Origin: an uncultured Selenomonadaceae bacterium
GTDB lineage: Bacteria > Bacillota > Negativicutes > Selenomonadales > Selenomonadaceae
Direction: 5' to 3'
Length of the DNA stretch: 15,390 nucleotides
Assembly: GCA_902782705.1 (NCBI GenBank)
Contig: CACZOL010000199.1
Location: forward strand, 1-15,390
Position 1 is the first letter of the stretch; each line of letters opens with the position of its first letter. Under the pieces are notes generated by a model. That model was not told the origin of the DNA. It worked only from the letters and a program-made list of their open reading frames with translations, and ran no database searches. Both the position numbers and the translations under genes were made by a program. Of this stretch, positions 13,577 through 15,390 are shown piece after piece.

Positions 13577-14522
13577 CGCTCTTTCCCCCCTTCCGGAAGC
13601 GCTTGAACGGCGAAAGGCTCGTCAGCTCCATATAGCCGAAAAGCCCCTGCGGCCGGTAAAACATCAGCAAGATCAGCGCCAGCGCGTAAATGATCATGCG
13701 ATACTCGGGCCAGTCTGCGAGAATCGCCGAGATGAACGTCACGACGAAAGCGCCCGCAATAGCACCCGTAATCGAACCGAGCCCGCCCAAGACGACCATG
13801 ATCAGATAATTGAAGGACTGCATAAACGTGAATGAAAGCGGCGTGATGATATAGAAAATATGCGCGAAGAGTCCGCCCGCCACCCCGGCGAACGCCGCGC
13901 CGATGGTAAAGGCCATGACCTTGTATTTCGTCGTATTGACGCCCATCGCCTCCGCAGCGATCTCATTCTCGCGGATCGCGATGCAGGCGCGCCCATGCGT
14001 CGAGTTCACGAAATTCTTGATGACGAAAAGCGTCGCAAGAAGTGAGAAGAACACCCACGGAAACGTCGTCAGATGCGGGATGCCGGAAAAGCCCGCCGCG
14101 CCGCCGACGTACTGGATATTCATCAAAACGATGCGAATGATCTCCGAAAGACCCAGCGTCGCAATCGCCAGATAGTCGCCGGACAGCCGAAGCGTCGGCA
14201 GCCCGATCAGGCAGCCGAGCAGGCCCGCCGCCGCGCCGCCCGCGAGAAGAGCCGCCAGAAACGGCAGATGAAAGTTCGCGGTCAATACCACAGATACATA
14301 CGCGCCGACGGCCATGAAGCCCGCGTGGCCGAGAGAAAACTGCCCCGTGTAGCCGTTGATCAGGTTCAGGCTCGCCGCCATGATGATATTCACGCCGATG
14401 ATCAGGATATTCAGCTTCCAAAACGAGCCGATGACGCCCGTTTCCATCAGTCCGTAAAGAACGGCGAAGATGACCAGCCCGAAAAGGAGCATGACGGCGT
14501 CCCGTTTTTGCAATGTATTCAT
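13569..14522 (-). CDS. livM: Branched-chain amino acid ABC transporter permease LivM
   Basis: An inner-membrane permease of 317 residues with several hydrophobic segments (for example about 11-30, 36-56, 86-108, 154-170, 203-226, 237-268 and 275-291). Conserved LivM stretches are NGYTGQFSLGHAGFMAVGAY (56-75), LSGDYLAIATLGLSEI (113-128) and an ATPase-contact loop GRACIAIRENEIAAEAMGV (from about 177). It pairs with LivH to form the channel. A GAGGTG precedes the ATG. It starts 9 bases after the livH stop and overlaps livG. Confidence 0.94.
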   Translation of the reverse strand: MNTLQKRDAVMLLFGLVIFAVLYGLMETGVIGSFWKLNILIIGVNIIMAASLNLINGYTGQFSLGHAGFMAVGAYVSVVLTANFHLPFLAALLAGGAAAGLLGCLIGLPTLRLSGDYLAIATLGLSEIIRIVLMNIQYVGGAAGFSGIPHLTTFPWVFFSLLATLFVIKNFVNSTHGRACIAIRENEIAAEAMGVNTTKYKVMAFTIGAAFAGVAGGLFAHIFYIITPLSFTFMQSFNYLIMVVLGGLGSITGAIAGAFVVTFISAILADWPEYRMIIYALALILLMFYRPQGLFGYMELTSLSPFKRFRKGGKSDG

Positions 14523-14531
14523 GCCGTCACC

Positions 14532-15390
14532 TCACACCTTCTCCTGCGCGTCCCGTCCGAAAATGCCGCTGGGGCGGAACAAAAGGACGAGAATCAGGAT
14601 TGCGAAAGCCGCCGCGTCGCGGAACGTCGAGGACAAGAAGCCCGAAACGAACGCCTCGATGACGCCGAGAATCAGCCCGCCGACCACAGCGCCGGGCAGA
14701 CTGCCGATACCGCCGAGGACTGCTGCAACGAACGCCTTGAGGCCCGGCATGATTCCCATCAGCGGATCGATCGAATTATAGTAAACGCCGACGAGCACGC
14801 CGCCCGCTGCAGCCAGCGCCGAGCCGATGCCGAAGGTCGCGCCGATGACGCGGTCCGCATCGATGCCCATGAGCTGCGCCGTCTCCGTGTCGAAAGACAC
14901 CGCGCGCATCGCCTTGCCGATTTTCGTCTTCTGCACGATATACGTCAAAAGCACCGTCAGCACAAAGGTAATCGCAAAAATCAAGAGCTGCTGCCCGTTC
15001 ACGATAAACTCGCCGATATGGAACGCGACGCCGGAATCAAAAATCTCGGGAAACGTGCGCGGCGTCGGCGAAACGAACAGCATACTCGCATATTCAAGGA
15101 AAAAAGAAACGCCGATCGCGGTGATGAGCAGCGAGATGCGCGGCGCGTGCCGAAGCGGCTTATAAGCGATGCGCTCGACGAGACAACCGATCAGTCCCGT
15201 CAAGACCATCGAAATGACGAGCGCCGGAAAAATCCCCAGCCCTGCCTGGGCCACCGCAAAAAAGCCAATATATGCGCCCACCATGTAAATATCGCCGTGG
15301 GCAAAATTGATCAGCTTGATGATACCGTAAACCATCGTATAGCCGAGGGCGATCAGCGCGTAAATGCTCCCGAGGGAAACGCCGTTGATA
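14532..15390 (-). CDS. livH: Branched-chain amino acid ABC transporter permease LivH (5' end outside window)
   Basis: The first visible gene of livHMGF. The frame is open to the window edge. The residues before the internal Met at 15335 (INGVSLGSIYALIALGYT) match the normal LivH N-terminal region, so the true start lies only a few residues to tens of residues beyond 15390. Conserved LINFAHGDIYMVGAYIGF, an ATPase-contact loop (GKAMRAVSFDTETAQLMG) and GGIGSLPGAVVGG near the end are visible, with multiple membrane segments. Roughly 285 residues are present, nearly the full family length. Confidence 0.94.
   Translation of the reverse strand, partial: INGVSLGSIYALIALGYTMVYGIIKLINFAHGDIYMVGAYIGFFAVAQAGLGIFPALVISMVLTGLIGCLVERIAYKPLRHAPRISLLITAIGVSFFLEYASMLFVSPTPRTFPEIFDSGVAFHIGEFIVNGQQLLIFAITFVLTVLLTYIVQKTKIGKAMRAVSFDTETAQLMGIDADRVIGATFGIGSALAAAGGVLVGVYYNSIDPLMGIMPGLKAFVAAVLGGIGSLPGAVVGGLILGVIEAFVSGFLSSTFRDAAAFAILILVLLFRPSGIFGRDAQEKV

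Overview
This window looks like part of a Gram-negative-type Firmicutes chromosome, probably Negativicutes (Selenomonas-like). That placement is an inference from moderately high GC, Firmicutes-style gene order (yceD-rpmF-plsX-fabH-fabK), strong Shine-Dalgarno sites and sigma-A-type promoters; no marker gene here fixes the genus. Nearly everything is read from the minus strand. The exception is a three-gene plus-strand block at about 8.5-11.2 kb.

Reading the minus strand from high to low coordinates: 15390-12093 carries a branched-chain amino acid ABC transporter operon (livH cut by the window edge, then livM, livG, livF), followed by a two-CBS plus ACT domain AcuB-like gene (11945-11295). 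After the plus-strand block come tRNA-Ser(CGA) with its own promoter and terminator, rsmD overlapping coaD, and a coiled-coil protein of unknown function that ends in a strong terminator. Next are larB-larC-yitT (two steps of nickel-pincer cofactor synthesis plus a YitT-type membrane protein), then yceD-rpmF from a consensus promoter. Last is a separately promoted phospholipid/fatty-acid operon plsX-fabH-fabK, with fabK cut by the window start.

The plus-strand block is a compact restriction-modification-repair cassette. It encodes an HTH-fused C5 cytosine methyltransferase (8551-9873), an Eco47II-family endonuclease (9923-10702, family specificity GGNCC) and a Vsr-type mismatch endonuclease (10718-11215). 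It sits between the tRNA-Ser promoter and a bidirectional terminator shared with the AcuB-like gene. It appears more A/T-rich than its neighbours, consistent with acquisition, but no integrase or transposase is visible.

The most interesting signal is in the 49 bases between methyltransferase and endonuclease. A near-consensus promoter (TTGACA-N17-TATACT) overlaps the methyltransferase stop codon, and its -10 box lies in the left arm of a perfect 12-bp inverted repeat. The right arm of that repeat is the endonuclease Shine-Dalgarno. Read-through mRNA should therefore hide the endonuclease ribosome site in a hairpin, whereas mRNA from the internal promoter should start after the left arm and leave the site open. 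With the methyltransferase's N-terminal HTH and an inverted repeat over its own promoter, this suggests a two-level scheme that makes methylation precede restriction.
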